Program-made: the position numbers and the translations under genes
Part shown: positions 1 through 8,329 of the stretch, in pieces
Layout of the letters: each line of letters opens with the position of its first letter
Numbering within the stretch: position 1 is the first letter of the stretch
The notes under the pieces: generated by a model
The model's database searches: none
Told to the model about the DNA's origin: nothing
The model's input: only the letters and a program-made list of their open reading frames with translations
DNA from: Saprospiraceae bacterium
GTDB lineage: Bacteria > Bacteroidota > Bacteroidia > Chitinophagales > Saprospiraceae
Assembly (NCBI GenBank): GCA_016715405.1
Contig: JADKAE010000010.1
Span: 127,001-191,000 of the forward strand
Direction: 5' to 3'
Length of the DNA: 64,000 bases

Positions 1-1
1 A

Positions 2-1397
2 ACGCTCAGCGCTTCCCAATTAGAAGAAGTGATCCGCCTCGGCGATATCAAGGCTATTTTTGTGGGAAAACTCGACAACTGGGAATTGATGAAAGAAGGC
101 GTTCCCGCCGATATTCCAATTATCGCTTTCCCACATTACCCCGGCAACTCAAAAGTAACGGAAGGCCTGCAATGGAATGAATGGATTGCCGATACTGAAC
201 CCGTCGCCGGAAATCCGGCGCCCGGTATTCACGCCTTGTGGACTATACTGTTTACTTCGGGTACTACCGGTACGCCCAAAGGTGTGATGCTCGATTATTA
301 TGCCCCCACCGCACTCATGGAAATGGAAAGACAACACAATATTCTCAAACTATTCCAAGGTGACGAGCATCGCTTTTTTTCTTACCTGCCCCTCAATCAC
401 ATCGCCGAACGTATTATTGTAGAACTGGCCTGTTTGCTTACCGGCGGAACAATCTTTTTTGCCGAATCGCTCGACAGGTTTGCCCAAAACCTGCGCTATA
501 CCAAGCCCACGCTTTTTATGGCCGTTCCGCGTATCTGGACCAAATTCCAACTCGGAATTCTGGAGCGGTTGCCGCAAAAGAAACTGGATGTTTTTCTAAA
601 AATTCCGATTCTCTCCGGATTGATAAAAAAGAAAATTATCACAGGCTTAGGCCTCGACAAGGCAAATATCCTGCTCACCGGCGCTGCGCCTACCCCCGAT
701 GTACTCAAAGAATGGTACAAAAGTATCGGCATAGTCATCCAGGAAGTATACGCCCAGACCGAAAACTGCGGCGGATGTACCCTTATGCCTTTTGCCCACG
801 TGAAATCGGGTACCGTCGGTGTAGCACTGCCCGATGTGGAAATCCGCATCGATCCCGATAACGGCGAAGTGGTGACCCGCAGTCCCTGGACGATGATGGG
901 CTATTACAAAGCCGACGACAAAACCAAGGAGGTACTCCGCGACGGATGGCTGTACTCGGGCGATCAGGGCGAACTCGACGCCGAAGGCTACCTCCGCATC
1001 ACCGGCCGCGTAGTCGACACTTTCAAATCGGCAAAAGGCAAATTTATCGTGCCGGCGCCAATAGAATGGGGATTTGCTAAAAATAGTTTTATCGAACAAA
1101 TTTGTATCGTAGGCCTCACCTTACCCCAACCTGTAGCGCTGGTTGTGTTGTCGAAATCGGCAAACAATCGGACCGCAAAAGCGTTTCAAAAGTCTACTCG
1201 ACAATTTAAACGATGTGAATACCGGATTGGCCAATTATGAACGCCTGGGAAAAGTGGTAGTGGTGAAAGAAGATTGGACAGTTGACAACGGCATGCTGAC
1301 ACCCACTATGAAAATTAAACGAAACGTGCTGGCCCAGCATTATGCGCCAATGCTCAATAACTGGTATGCCCAACAGGAAGAAATCGTATGGGAATAG
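2..1397 (+). CDS. AMP-dependent acyl-CoA synthetase (long-chain fatty acid--CoA ligase type), 5'-partial, frameshifted
   Basis: This enzyme activates a carboxylic acid, probably a fatty acid, with ATP and CoA through an acyl-adenylate. The reading frame is open from base 2, so the N-terminus lies outside the window. The adenylation P-loop motif TSGTTGTPKGVM is encoded near 255-290. The hinge region with GWLYSGDQGEL and ITGR follows near 945-1010. The frame breaks near 1180-1195. The true C-terminus (LLDNLNDVNTGLANYERLG onward, with a K-rich end) continues in the frame that stops at 1397. One missing base explains this. The next gene is an aldehyde dehydrogenase 30 bases downstream, so the pair could turn fatty aldehydes into acyl-CoA. 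Family assignment is firm; substrate is inferred. Confidence 0.88.
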
Positions 1398-1427
1398 CTA
1401 AAATTTACCAACCCAAATAGTAACGTC

Positions 1428-2861
1428 ATGACCGCAACCTCCACTTTCGATACGACTTCACATATAAAGCGCATTTTTGCTTTGCAACAAGCCAACCTTC
1501 AAAAACTAAAGGACACTACAGCCGCCGAACGCAAAGCCAAACTAAAAAAACTGGAGCGCTACCTACTCGACGAGAAAAACTTCAGGGCCTTGGCTGATGC
1601 TATGCATGCCGATTTTCGCAAACCTGAAGCAGAAGTGTTTCTCACCGAAGTTGGGGTGGTGCAAAGCCAGATTCGCTATATATGCAGGAAACTGCACCAC
1701 TGGATTCGCCCCAAAAGCGTACCTACAATTACTCCGTTGGCGGGTACAACTTCGCATATTTTATGCGAGCCAAAAGGTTTGGCACTTATAATTTCCCCCT
1801 GGAATTACCCGGTAAACCTGGCTTTCGGCCCGCTGGCCTATGCCATTGCCGCCGGCAACGCCGTCATTATCAAACCTTCTGAGTTGGCGCCCCATACTTC
1901 TGCTTTTATAAAAAAAACGATCGATACACTGTTCGATGAAAGCGAAGTTGCGGTAATAGAAGGCGAGGTATCGACCGCACAGGTTTTACTCGATATGCCG
2001 TTCAACCATATTCACTTTACAGGCAGCCCCCAGGTGGGGAAAATAGTGATGGCTGCTGCTGCAAAACATCTGGCATCCGTCACCCTTGAGCTCGGCGGCA
2101 AGTCGCCGGTGATCATTGGAAGCAAGGTCCATATAAAAAATCATGCCGCTAAAATCGCCTGGGCTAAGTTGATGAACGACGGACAAACCTGCATCGGCCC
2201 CGACTATGTGCTGCTACCCAAAACACAACTCTCCTCTTTTGTGGAGGGCTATTCCGCAGCAGTCAATAAAATGTATAACCCAAATAACAAAGGCATAGAC
2301 CAATCGCCCGACCTGGCGCGCCTGATCAATGACCGCAATTTTCAACGCATCAAAAACCTCATCGATGATGCTATAGAAAAAGGTGCGAAGGTGGAAATGG
2401 GCGCTACTTACAACGAAGCCGAGCGCTATATTGCCCCCACTTTGCTCACTGCAGTCACCGAAGAGATGGATATCATGCACGAGGAGATTTTTGGCCCGGT
2501 TTTACCCGTGATGACTTACGATCATCTCGACCAGGCGCTTGATATCGTGAACCGTCGCCCTAAACCGCTCACGATGTATATTACCAGCGGCAGCTCTACT
2601 CAAATCAGCTATATCGTAAAACATACTTCGGCAGGTACCACCTGCATCAACGATTACAACCTGGGATTCAGCAATACCCACCTGCCTTTTGGCGGCGTCA
2701 ACAACAGCGGCATCGGCAAATCGCTCGGTTATCACGGCTTTGAAGCATTTACTAACGAGCGCAGCATCATCAGGAGGAACTGGGGTACATTGAGCATGCT
2801 TTTTCCTCCTTTTTCCAAATTAACAACCCGGCTGGGTAAGTTTTTTTACAAATTCAGCTGA
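1428..2861 (+). CDS. Aldehyde dehydrogenase, class 3 / fatty aldehyde type
   Basis: This is an NAD(P)-dependent aldehyde dehydrogenase of 477 residues. The short N-terminus and overall length fit the ALDH3 branch, which oxidises medium and long chain aldehydes to acids. Visible motifs are the SPWNYPVNLAFGPL cofactor segment, ELGGKSPVI with the general-base Glu, and NDGQTCIGPDY with the catalytic Cys. The C-terminal EEIFGPVLPV and LPFGGVNNSGIGKSLG motifs are also present. The last 25 residues are hydrophobic and basic (SMLFPPFSKLTTRLGKFFYK), as in membrane-associated fatty aldehyde dehydrogenases. It follows an acyl-CoA ligase and precedes an SCP2-type lipid-binding protein, which together suggest lipid catabolism. 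Confidence 0.92.
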   Translation: MTATSTFDTTSHIKRIFALQQANLQKLKDTTAAERKAKLKKLERYLLDEKNFRALADAMHADFRKPEAEVFLTEVGVVQSQIRYICRKLHHWIRPKSVPTITPLAGTTSHILCEPKGLALIISPWNYPVNLAFGPLAYAIAAGNAVIIKPSELAPHTSAFIKKTIDTLFDESEVAVIEGEVSTAQVLLDMPFNHIHFTGSPQVGKIVMAAAAKHLASVTLELGGKSPVIIGSKVHIKNHAAKIAWAKLMNDGQTCIGPDYVLLPKTQLSSFVEGYSAAVNKMYNPNNKGIDQSPDLARLINDRNFQRIKNLIDDAIEKGAKVEMGATYNEAERYIAPTLLTAVTEEMDIMHEEIFGPVLPVMTYDHLDQALDIVNRRPKPLTMYITSGSSTQISYIVKHTSAGTTCINDYNLGFSNTHLPFGGVNNSGIGKSLGYHGFEAFTNERSIIRRNWGTLSMLFPPFSKLTTRLGKFFYKFS

Positions 2862-2910
2862 TCAATCAGCACACGCAAACGTTTTTTTATCACCAAAAAA
2901 TAACATCAAT

Positions 2911-3207
2911 ATGAGTTTTGAATCAACGCTGAACGCCATCACAGGCAGAGCCGCCACAGCTGCTAGCCTGGGCTCTTCGCTCAAGTTCGATTTCGGCGAT
3001 CAACAAATCCTGCTCGACGGTACGGGCGATAGCAACGTGGTAAGCACGGAAAATAAAGACGCCGACTGTACGGTCAGCATCAAACTGGAAGACCTGGAAG
3101 CCATGATGAAGGGCGATCTGAACCCAATGATGGCTTTTATGAGCGGAAAAATTAAAGTGAAAGGCGATATGGGAGTAGCCATGAAACTCCAGTCTTTCCT
3201 GAAGTAA
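2911..3207 (+). CDS. SCP2 sterol-binding domain protein
   Basis: This 98-residue protein is a single SCP2-type lipid-binding domain. The sequence shows the usual pattern: an N-terminal helix, a strand pair ending in LKFDFGDQQILLDG, the DCTVSIKLEDLEAMMKGDLN segment and the C-terminal MSGKIKVKGDMGVAMKLQSF. Such domains bind fatty acyl chains or sterol-like lipids in a hydrophobic tunnel. It has no signal peptide, so it is probably cytoplasmic. It lies 49 bases after the aldehyde dehydrogenase on the same strand, which supports a role in handling the same lipids. The specific ligand cannot be read from the sequence. Confidence 0.87.
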   Translation: MSFESTLNAITGRAATAASLGSSLKFDFGDQQILLDGTGDSNVVSTENKDADCTVSIKLEDLEAMMKGDLNPMMAFMSGKIKVKGDMGVAMKLQSFLK

Positions 3208-3285
3208 ATTGCTTTTTTATTTCCTCCATAAGAAGCTCTCTCCCAAACATTGACAAGAGGGGGGAGCCTCTACCAATTTAAGCTT

Positions 3286-4616
3286 ATGCCCACCTTTAAC
3301 CTGAAACCTATTATCCTTTGGAGTGTATTGATCTTTTTTTCGCTTTTAAGCACCATAGCCTGCAAAAATGACGACGACGATGGCGGCATGCCTATTGCCC
3401 CCGCCTGCGATTCCACCCTCACCCCTATCGTATTTGTGCACGGCTTTCTGGCTTCGGGCGATACATATGCAGCCCAATTCCAGCGGTTTGAATCAAACGA
3501 CTACTGCACTGGTAGACTTTTTGCATTTGACTGGAATACGTTGGGTACGCAGGATGCTGCCGTTCAGCAATTAAACGTATTTATCGACAATGTGCTGGCC
3601 TCAACCGGGTCCACAAAGGTCAACCTCGTTGGGCATTCCGCCGGCGGTGGACTTGGGTATAATTATCTTTCCGATGCCTCCAGGGCAGCCAAAGTAGGGC
3701 TTTACGCCCACTTGGGCAGCGGCCCACAGCCGGGCCCGGCAGGCCCTAACGGTAGTGTACCTACCCTCAATGTATGGTCTGACGGCGATAAGGTAGTGCA
3801 AGGCAATAATATTCCAGGCGCCACAAACGTCCAATTGCCCAACCTCGACCATTACCAAGTGGCCACGGGTACTGCAACTTTTGAAGCACTTTTTAAATTT
3901 TTCAATGCAGATCAATTACCGGCAACAACAGATATCAAACCCGACGATAACGTCGTCTTGGAAGGCCGCGTAGTTACCCTCGGCGAAAACGCCCCCAAAG
4001 CGGCGCTTCGATTACTATCTATGCACTCGACCCCGCCACCGGAAATCGCAAATCAACTACCCCCGATGCCGTTCTCACCGCCGACGCCAATGGCAATTGG
4101 GGCCTTGGCCCGCCCAAAAGCTACCTATTACGAGTTTTTGTGCGAACTACAACTTCAGGTGATCGCCCCATCCACTATTATAGGGAACCTTTCGCGCGCA
4201 ATAATCAGCTCATTTATCTTCGCACTTTCCCTCCTCCTACTTCCCTGGCAGGGCTTTTGCTTGCAGGCGTACCCAAAAATGACGACCAGAGTGTAGTGGC
4301 TGTTTTTTTAGCTAATCAGGCGGCGGTCGCTCAGCGCGACCAACTTAGCGTAAATGCATTTGAGTTGGCTACTGCCCAATATGCCAGCGCCGAACGCACC
4401 GCTATTGCTTTTTTCCTTTACGACAACGGTGACGGACAAACAAGCGGCAATACGCACGCTGCGTTCAACTTCCTGCAGGCTTTCCTCACCGGTGTGGATT
4501 ATTTCATCCCTACTACTCCGCCAACAAGTGTACAACTGCAGTTTAACGGGCGTTCGATGGCTGTCCCCAATCTTCGCTCAGAAACTGACGGTGTTATTGT
4601 AGCGGTATTCGATTAG
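3286..4616 (+). CDS. Secreted lipase/esterase lipoprotein, alpha/beta hydrolase, frameshifted
   Basis: The start at 3286 gives a lipoprotein signal with lipobox LSTIAC, followed by an acidic DDDD linker. The alpha/beta hydrolase part has the HGF oxyanion motif (VFVHGFLASGD), the nucleophile elbow GHSAGGG, an Asp in WSDGDKVV and a His in LDHYQVA, so the catalytic triad looks complete. The frame breaks near 4000 in a C/A-rich stretch. After one missing base the protein continues as GASITIYALDPATGNRK and a beta-rich C-terminal domain to the stop at 4616. The fragments as they stand are 3286-4296 and 4140-4616. The 3' end overlaps the convergent ctaA gene by 23 bases. It probably hydrolyses short-chain esters or lipids at the cell surface; the substrate is not known. 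Confidence 0.85.
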
Positions 4617-5712
4617 GTACCAGACTTGCTATTTGGTACCTCAGGTAAATGACGACTGCCAACAACAGGATGGCTACCGCCTGGTGAAATACACCCAAGC
4701 CGACGGGAATTACTCCTATACTGTTGATTAGCGTAAAAATGCCTAATAGTATTTGAGTTATCAACAATGTTATTAACATTATTATTCCCAGCCTGATTTG
4801 TGTGCTATTTGTTATTTTTATTGCTAAAAAAGAAAACAACAACACACTGATTGTCAACACATAAGCTGTATTTCGGTGTAACACCTGTACCAACGCAGGC
4901 ATGAAGGGCGTTTTGTCGTATTCCACAAAGTTATCCACATTCCATTGTGCAAAATCTGTTAATATGCTGGGAATGAATGCGCCATGCATATCGGGCCAGG
5001 TGGGATACGATAATCCGGCTTTCATACCTGACATAACCCCGCCCAAAAGGATCTGTACGATCACTAGCACAAAAATGGCGGACCCCCATCTCCTTAAACC
5101 CGCGCTTTTAAGCGCGGGCGGCACGGAGGATGACGCAGATGGCGCAGATGACACAGGCCGCTGCGGCTGCCAAACTCCTATCGCCGTCCACCACAAATAC
5201 CCGAATACAGCCAGCGCTATCCCCAAGTGGAGCGTCAGCTTGTAGGCGTTCACCCATGGGCGGTTGACCAACCCACTGGCTACCATGATCCAACCGAAAC
5301 TTGCCGCTAAGGCCGCCAATAACACCACTACGCCCAACCGTCGCATCAATAGCTTGTCAATCCATCCTTTTCGCCAAAAGATCAAAAAGGGAATCAGAAA
5401 TGCGAACCCCATCATACGGGCCCACAAACGATGGAAATATTCCCAGAAAAAGATGAATTTGAACTCGCCCATGCTCATCCCCTTATTGATGTGGTGGTAT
5501 TGAGGGGTGGCTTTGTATAACTCAAAAGCATCTTCCCACTGCGCAGCAGTTACAGGGGGGAACGTGCCCGTCACAATTTCCCATTTGGTAATGGAGAGCC
5601 CCGACCCGGTTAATCGCGTGATGCCGCCAATAACCACTTGCATAAAAACCAGGAAGACGCCGGCGAGGAGCCAATATTTTACGATGCCCGGGTATGATGA
5701 AGGAGTTTCCAT
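4594..5712 (-). CDS. ctaA: Heme A synthase (COX15/CtaA family)
   Basis: This 372-residue membrane protein oxidises heme O to heme A for cytochrome c oxidase assembly. Eight transmembrane segments can be seen. Four histidines sit in the expected family contexts: EYFHRLW, LTLHLGI, QVLHRNT and GVFHQAV. The motif GGITRLTGSGLSITKW in the first extracytoplasmic region is typical of the COX15 type. A low-complexity Ser/Ala/Pro-rich insert lies mid-protein before the fifth helix. The gene is transcribed leftwards, away from the proposed origin at 5.84-6.23 kb. No other cytochrome oxidase genes are in the window. Confidence 0.95.
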   Translation of the reverse strand: METPSSYPGIVKYWLLAGVFLVFMQVVIGGITRLTGSGLSITKWEIVTGTFPPVTAAQWEDAFELYKATPQYHHINKGMSMGEFKFIFFWEYFHRLWARMMGFAFLIPFLIFWRKGWIDKLLMRRLGVVVLLAALAASFGWIMVASGLVNRPWVNAYKLTLHLGIALAVFGYLWWTAIGVWQPQRPVSSAPSASSSVPPALKSAGLRRWGSAIFVLVIVQILLGGVMSGMKAGLSYPTWPDMHGAFIPSILTDFAQWNVDNFVEYDKTPFMPALVQVLHRNTAYVLTISVLLFSFLAIKITNSTQIRLGIIMLITLLITQILLGIFTLINSIGVIPVGLGVFHQAVAILLLAVVIYLRYQIASLVPNRIPLQ

Positions 5713-5789
5713 GACTAATTGTATTTATGACGGAATGCAAAAGTACAAGGATTTGTTCGTAGCTCAAGTCATGGGAAGGTCATAACCGG

Positions 5790-5836
5790 GTTAATAATAT
5801 TTTTATAATTTTTTTAAAATTGCCGCTTATTATTAG
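5790..5836. other. AT-rich stretch, possible DNA unwinding element
   Basis: The run is almost entirely A and T (TTAATAATATTTTTATAATT and following) and borders the DnaA-box cluster on its left side. Unwinding elements in bacterial origins have this kind of composition and position. It could equally be an ordinary AT-rich promoter region for the leftward ctaA gene. Confidence 0.35.
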
Positions 5837-5839
5837 CGC

Positions 5840-6232
5840 TGTGGATTTGTGGAAAAGCCTTTGTGATTACAAATAATTAACACGATCTCACTTTTTATGT
5901 ATGGTTTATTCACACGTTTTCCACATAGCTTCAGTATGGATTTTCAAGCTTTTATAAACCTCTCCACATGTTGTGGATAATTCAGTGTTAAGACGCACTC
6001 ATGTTATCTACATGTTAAGACTCGGGGCAAAATGCTTGGGTTTATGCTGCATTTTCACAATAACATCGCTCAGATTGGTGAAAAAAAGAATGCGCCGTAT
6101 AGAGTTGGGGATAGCGGTTGAAAACTATAGCTTTTATTCCCGCGAATCCACAATTGGAGTGTGGAAAACCCATTTACTGAAGTGCCTGCTTTTTAGTGTT
6201 TTACAATTAATCGCACTTTGGTGTGTGAATAA
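5840..6232. other. Putative chromosomal replication origin (oriC): cluster of six DnaA boxes
   Basis: Six nonamers match the DnaA-box consensus TTWTNCACA exactly: 5848-5856 (-), 5906-5914 (+), 5917-5925 (+), 5972-5980 (-, the perfect TTATCCACA), 6160-6168 (-) and 6224-6232 (-). A one-mismatch copy lies at 6051-6059 (+), and two-mismatch copies at 5840-5848 and 6144-6152. Only 8 of 262,144 nonamers fit the consensus, so even allowing for AT richness far fewer than six are expected in about 590 bases. The interval has no convincing gene and is flanked by diverging genes, ctaA to the left and the SRAP gene to the right. dnaA is not adjacent, which is not unusual in Bacteroidota. Origin function is an inference. 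Confidence 0.6.
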
Positions 6233-6299
6233 CTTTATACTTTGACAATCATTGACTAAGTTAGCCGTATCATTTATTATTCACTAGGCACTCATCACT

Positions 6300-6980
6300 A
6301 TGTGCGGGCGTTTCTCATTTGTGGTCTCCAAGGAAAAGATCCAGCAGCAGCTGGGCGAACAAATAGATACGGGTATCAACCTGCGCATAAACTACAACGT
6401 GGCGCCTACCCAGCACGCGTATGTTATTACGAATGATAAGCCGCTCGCGCTACAATATTTCACCTGGGGGCTCATCCCGCATTGGTCGAATGACGGAGAA
6501 AACAGCGGCAAGCTGATTAATGCCAGGATGGAAGGTATCGAAGCCAAACCCTCTTTCCGCGTCCCCGTGCGCAAACGAAGATGCCTGGTATTGGCCGATA
6601 GTTTTTATGAATGGAAAAATGAGGCGGGCCGAAAAATCCCCTATCGCATCGCGCTTAAAAATGGCGATATCATGGTCATGGCCGGTATCTGGGATGTGTG
6701 GTACAAAGACGATTATGCCATTAAAAGCTTTACCATTATTACCGCGCCTCCCAATAAGGAAGTAACTCCACTCCACAACCGGATGCCCGTGCTGCTCGCC
6801 GATCGCGAAGAACAACAAAAATGGCTGAAAGACCTTTCGCTCGAAGAAGTGCTGTCAATGTTGCATACCCCTCCAGACGATCTGCTTGAGTGCTATCGCG
6901 TGTCTGAAAAAGTAAATGCGGTAAACAATAACGGGCCCGAGATGCACCAGCGTCTCGCCGATCCACCCGCTCTCTTCTAA
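6300..6980 (+). CDS. SOS response-associated peptidase (SRAP / YedK / HMCES family)
   Basis: This 226-residue protein belongs to the SRAP family, which forms a covalent thiazolidine link with abasic sites in single-stranded DNA. The catalytic Cys2 is present after Met removal (MCGRF). Other family motifs are YNVAPTQ, WGLIPHWS, NARMEGIEAKPSFR, DSFYEWK and the HNRMP motif with the active-site His. The length is normal. It is the first gene to the right of the proposed origin and is followed 11 bases later by dtd, probably in one operon. A role in replication-linked repair follows from the family. Confidence 0.93.
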   Translation: MCGRFSFVVSKEKIQQQLGEQIDTGINLRINYNVAPTQHAYVITNDKPLALQYFTWGLIPHWSNDGENSGKLINARMEGIEAKPSFRVPVRKRRCLVLADSFYEWKNEAGRKIPYRIALKNGDIMVMAGIWDVWYKDDYAIKSFTIITAPPNKEVTPLHNRMPVLLADREEQQKWLKDLSLEEVLSMLHTPPDDLLECYRVSEKVNAVNNNGPEMHQRLADPPALF

Positions 6981-6991
6981 TAACCTGTATT

Positions 6992-7444
6992 ATGCGCACT
7001 GTTATTCAAAGAGTATCTGAAGCATCCGTTGCCGTAGAGGGCGCCGTTGTAGCCCAAATTCAAACCGGCTTGCTGATCTTGCTGGGCATAGAAGACAACG
7101 ATACCCCCGACGATGCCGACTGGCTGGTGAAAAAGATTGCACAACTACGCATTTTTAGCGATGCCCAGGGATTGATGAATTTGTCTGTGATGGATGTTCA
7201 GGGCGAATTACTGGTAATTAGCCAGTTTACCCTGCACGCCAGTACTAAAAAAGGCAACCGCCCTTCTTTTATTAAAGCCGCTAAGCCGGACAAAGCTATC
7301 CCGATGTATGAGTCGTTTGTACAACAACTGGATGCAACCTCCCATTGCCCCGTCAAAACCGGCATCTTCGGCGCCGATATGAAGGTGCGCCTGCTCAATG
7401 ACGGTCCGGTTACGATTATCATGGACTCAAAAAACAAAGAATGA
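6992..7444 (+). CDS. dtd: D-aminoacyl-tRNA deacylase
   Basis: The enzyme removes D-amino acids, and Gly from tRNA-Ala, wrongly attached to tRNA. The 150-residue protein starts MRTVIQRVSEASVAVEG, as expected. It has the active-site motif SQFTLHASTKKGNRPSF and the cross-subunit Gly-cisPro motif in NDGPVT. Its end overlaps the next gene by four bases (ATGA), which suggests translational coupling in the SRAP-dtd-pyrophosphohydrolase-DUF1648 operon. Confidence 0.95.
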   Translation: MRTVIQRVSEASVAVEGAVVAQIQTGLLILLGIEDNDTPDDADWLVKKIAQLRIFSDAQGLMNLSVMDVQGELLVISQFTLHASTKKGNRPSFIKAAKPDKAIPMYESFVQQLDATSHCPVKTGIFGADMKVRLLNDGPVTIIMDSKNKE

Positions 7445-7782
7445 TGACTATCCATGAAGCCCAACACACTGTAGATGAATGGATCCGCACTATCGGCGTG
7501 AAATACTACGGCGAATTGACCAATACGGCCATCCTGATGGAAGAAGTAGGGGAAGTTGCCCGCCTGATGGCCCGGCTTTACGGCGAGCAATCATTCAAAA
7601 CCCCCGAACAGGCTGACTCGGCACGCCACGACCTGGCAGATGAAATGGCCGACGTATTGTTTGTGCTGATCTGCCTGGCCAATCAAACGGGGGTGGACCT
7701 TACAGCCGCTTTTACCGCTAATTTGAATAAAAAAACTACCCGCGATGCGGAAAGACATGCGTCAAACCCTAAATTGAAATAG
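7441..7782 (+). CDS. MazG-like nucleotide pyrophosphohydrolase
   Basis: This 113-residue all-alpha protein belongs to the MazG/dCTPase-like pyrophosphohydrolase superfamily, which hydrolyses non-canonical or excess NTPs to NMP and pyrophosphate. The metal-binding acidic motifs are visible: EEVGE near residue 38 and DLADEMADVLFVL near residue 68. The length is that of single-domain members. ATG codons occur at 7441 and 7444. The first overlaps the dtd stop. Its place beside dtd and an SRAP gene fits a house-cleaning role. The substrate cannot be told from the sequence. Confidence 0.9.
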   Translation: MMTIHEAQHTVDEWIRTIGVKYYGELTNTAILMEEVGEVARLMARLYGEQSFKTPEQADSARHDLADEMADVLFVLICLANQTGVDLTAAFTANLNKKTTRDAERHASNPKLK

Positions 7783-7784
7783 CT

Positions 7785-8285
7785 ATGACCGAGACCTCTT
7801 TTATCCAAAAAGAACAAGACGAATACAAGTGGCTGGATTGGCTGCCTTTGCTTTTTATCACCACCGGCTTTGTAATGGCCATTTTCTATTATCCCTCGTT
7901 GCCGGAAAAAATACCCACGCATTTTAATGGAAGGGGAGTACCAGATGACTGGAGCGGGAAACACACCTTATTTATATTGCCCGTAATTAACGTTATGTTA
8001 TACGGTGCAATCATACTTGTCATCAAGTACGTTCCTCTGAAGTATTGGAATATGCCTGTTAAAATTACGGCTGAAAATGCAGCCGTACAGTACGACTTAG
8101 CCCGCAATTTGGTGCGTATGTTGAATGTGATTGTCTCCGTCTGCTTTTGCTACATTACTTACGGTACAATACAGGTAGCCTTCCGTAAAGCAGATACGTT
8201 GAGCAATATGTTCCTCTTCATATTCCTGGGCGCCATCGGCTTGCTGATAGTTGGGTATTTTATCCGCGCTATGAAGTTAAAATAA
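7785..8285 (+). CDS. DUF1648 domain membrane protein
   Basis: The 166-residue protein has four predicted transmembrane stretches. The motif YPSLPEKIPTHFNGRGVPDDW just after the first helix is the hallmark of DUF1648, also found at the N-terminus of SdpI-like proteins. No function is established. The gene begins two bases after the pyrophosphohydrolase stop, so it is probably co-transcribed with it. It ends next to a hairpin terminator shared with the convergent DUF1501 gene. Confidence 0.85.
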   Translation: MTETSFIQKEQDEYKWLDWLPLLFITTGFVMAIFYYPSLPEKIPTHFNGRGVPDDWSGKHTLFILPVINVMLYGAIILVIKYVPLKYWNMPVKITAENAAVQYDLARNLVRMLNVIVSVCFCYITYGTIQVAFRKADTLSNMFLFIFLGAIGLLIVGYFIRAMKLK

Positions 8286-8324
8286 ACAGCGCTACACATT
8301 ATCTTTTGCTGCATAGCGCTGTTT
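8284..8324. terminator. Bidirectional hairpin terminator
   Basis: The 11-base perfect stem AAACAGCGCTA (8284-8294) pairs with TAGCGCTGTTT (8314-8324) across a 19-base loop. It lies between convergent genes. The A/T ends of the stem supply a short U tract in either direction. Confidence 0.7.
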
Positions 8325-8329
8325 AAACT

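Noticed and set aside
5973..6245. 90-residue open frame across the DnaA-box region
   Set aside because: It overlaps four DnaA boxes, has no family features and no ribosome site. Its Cys/Leu/Arg-rich product looks random.
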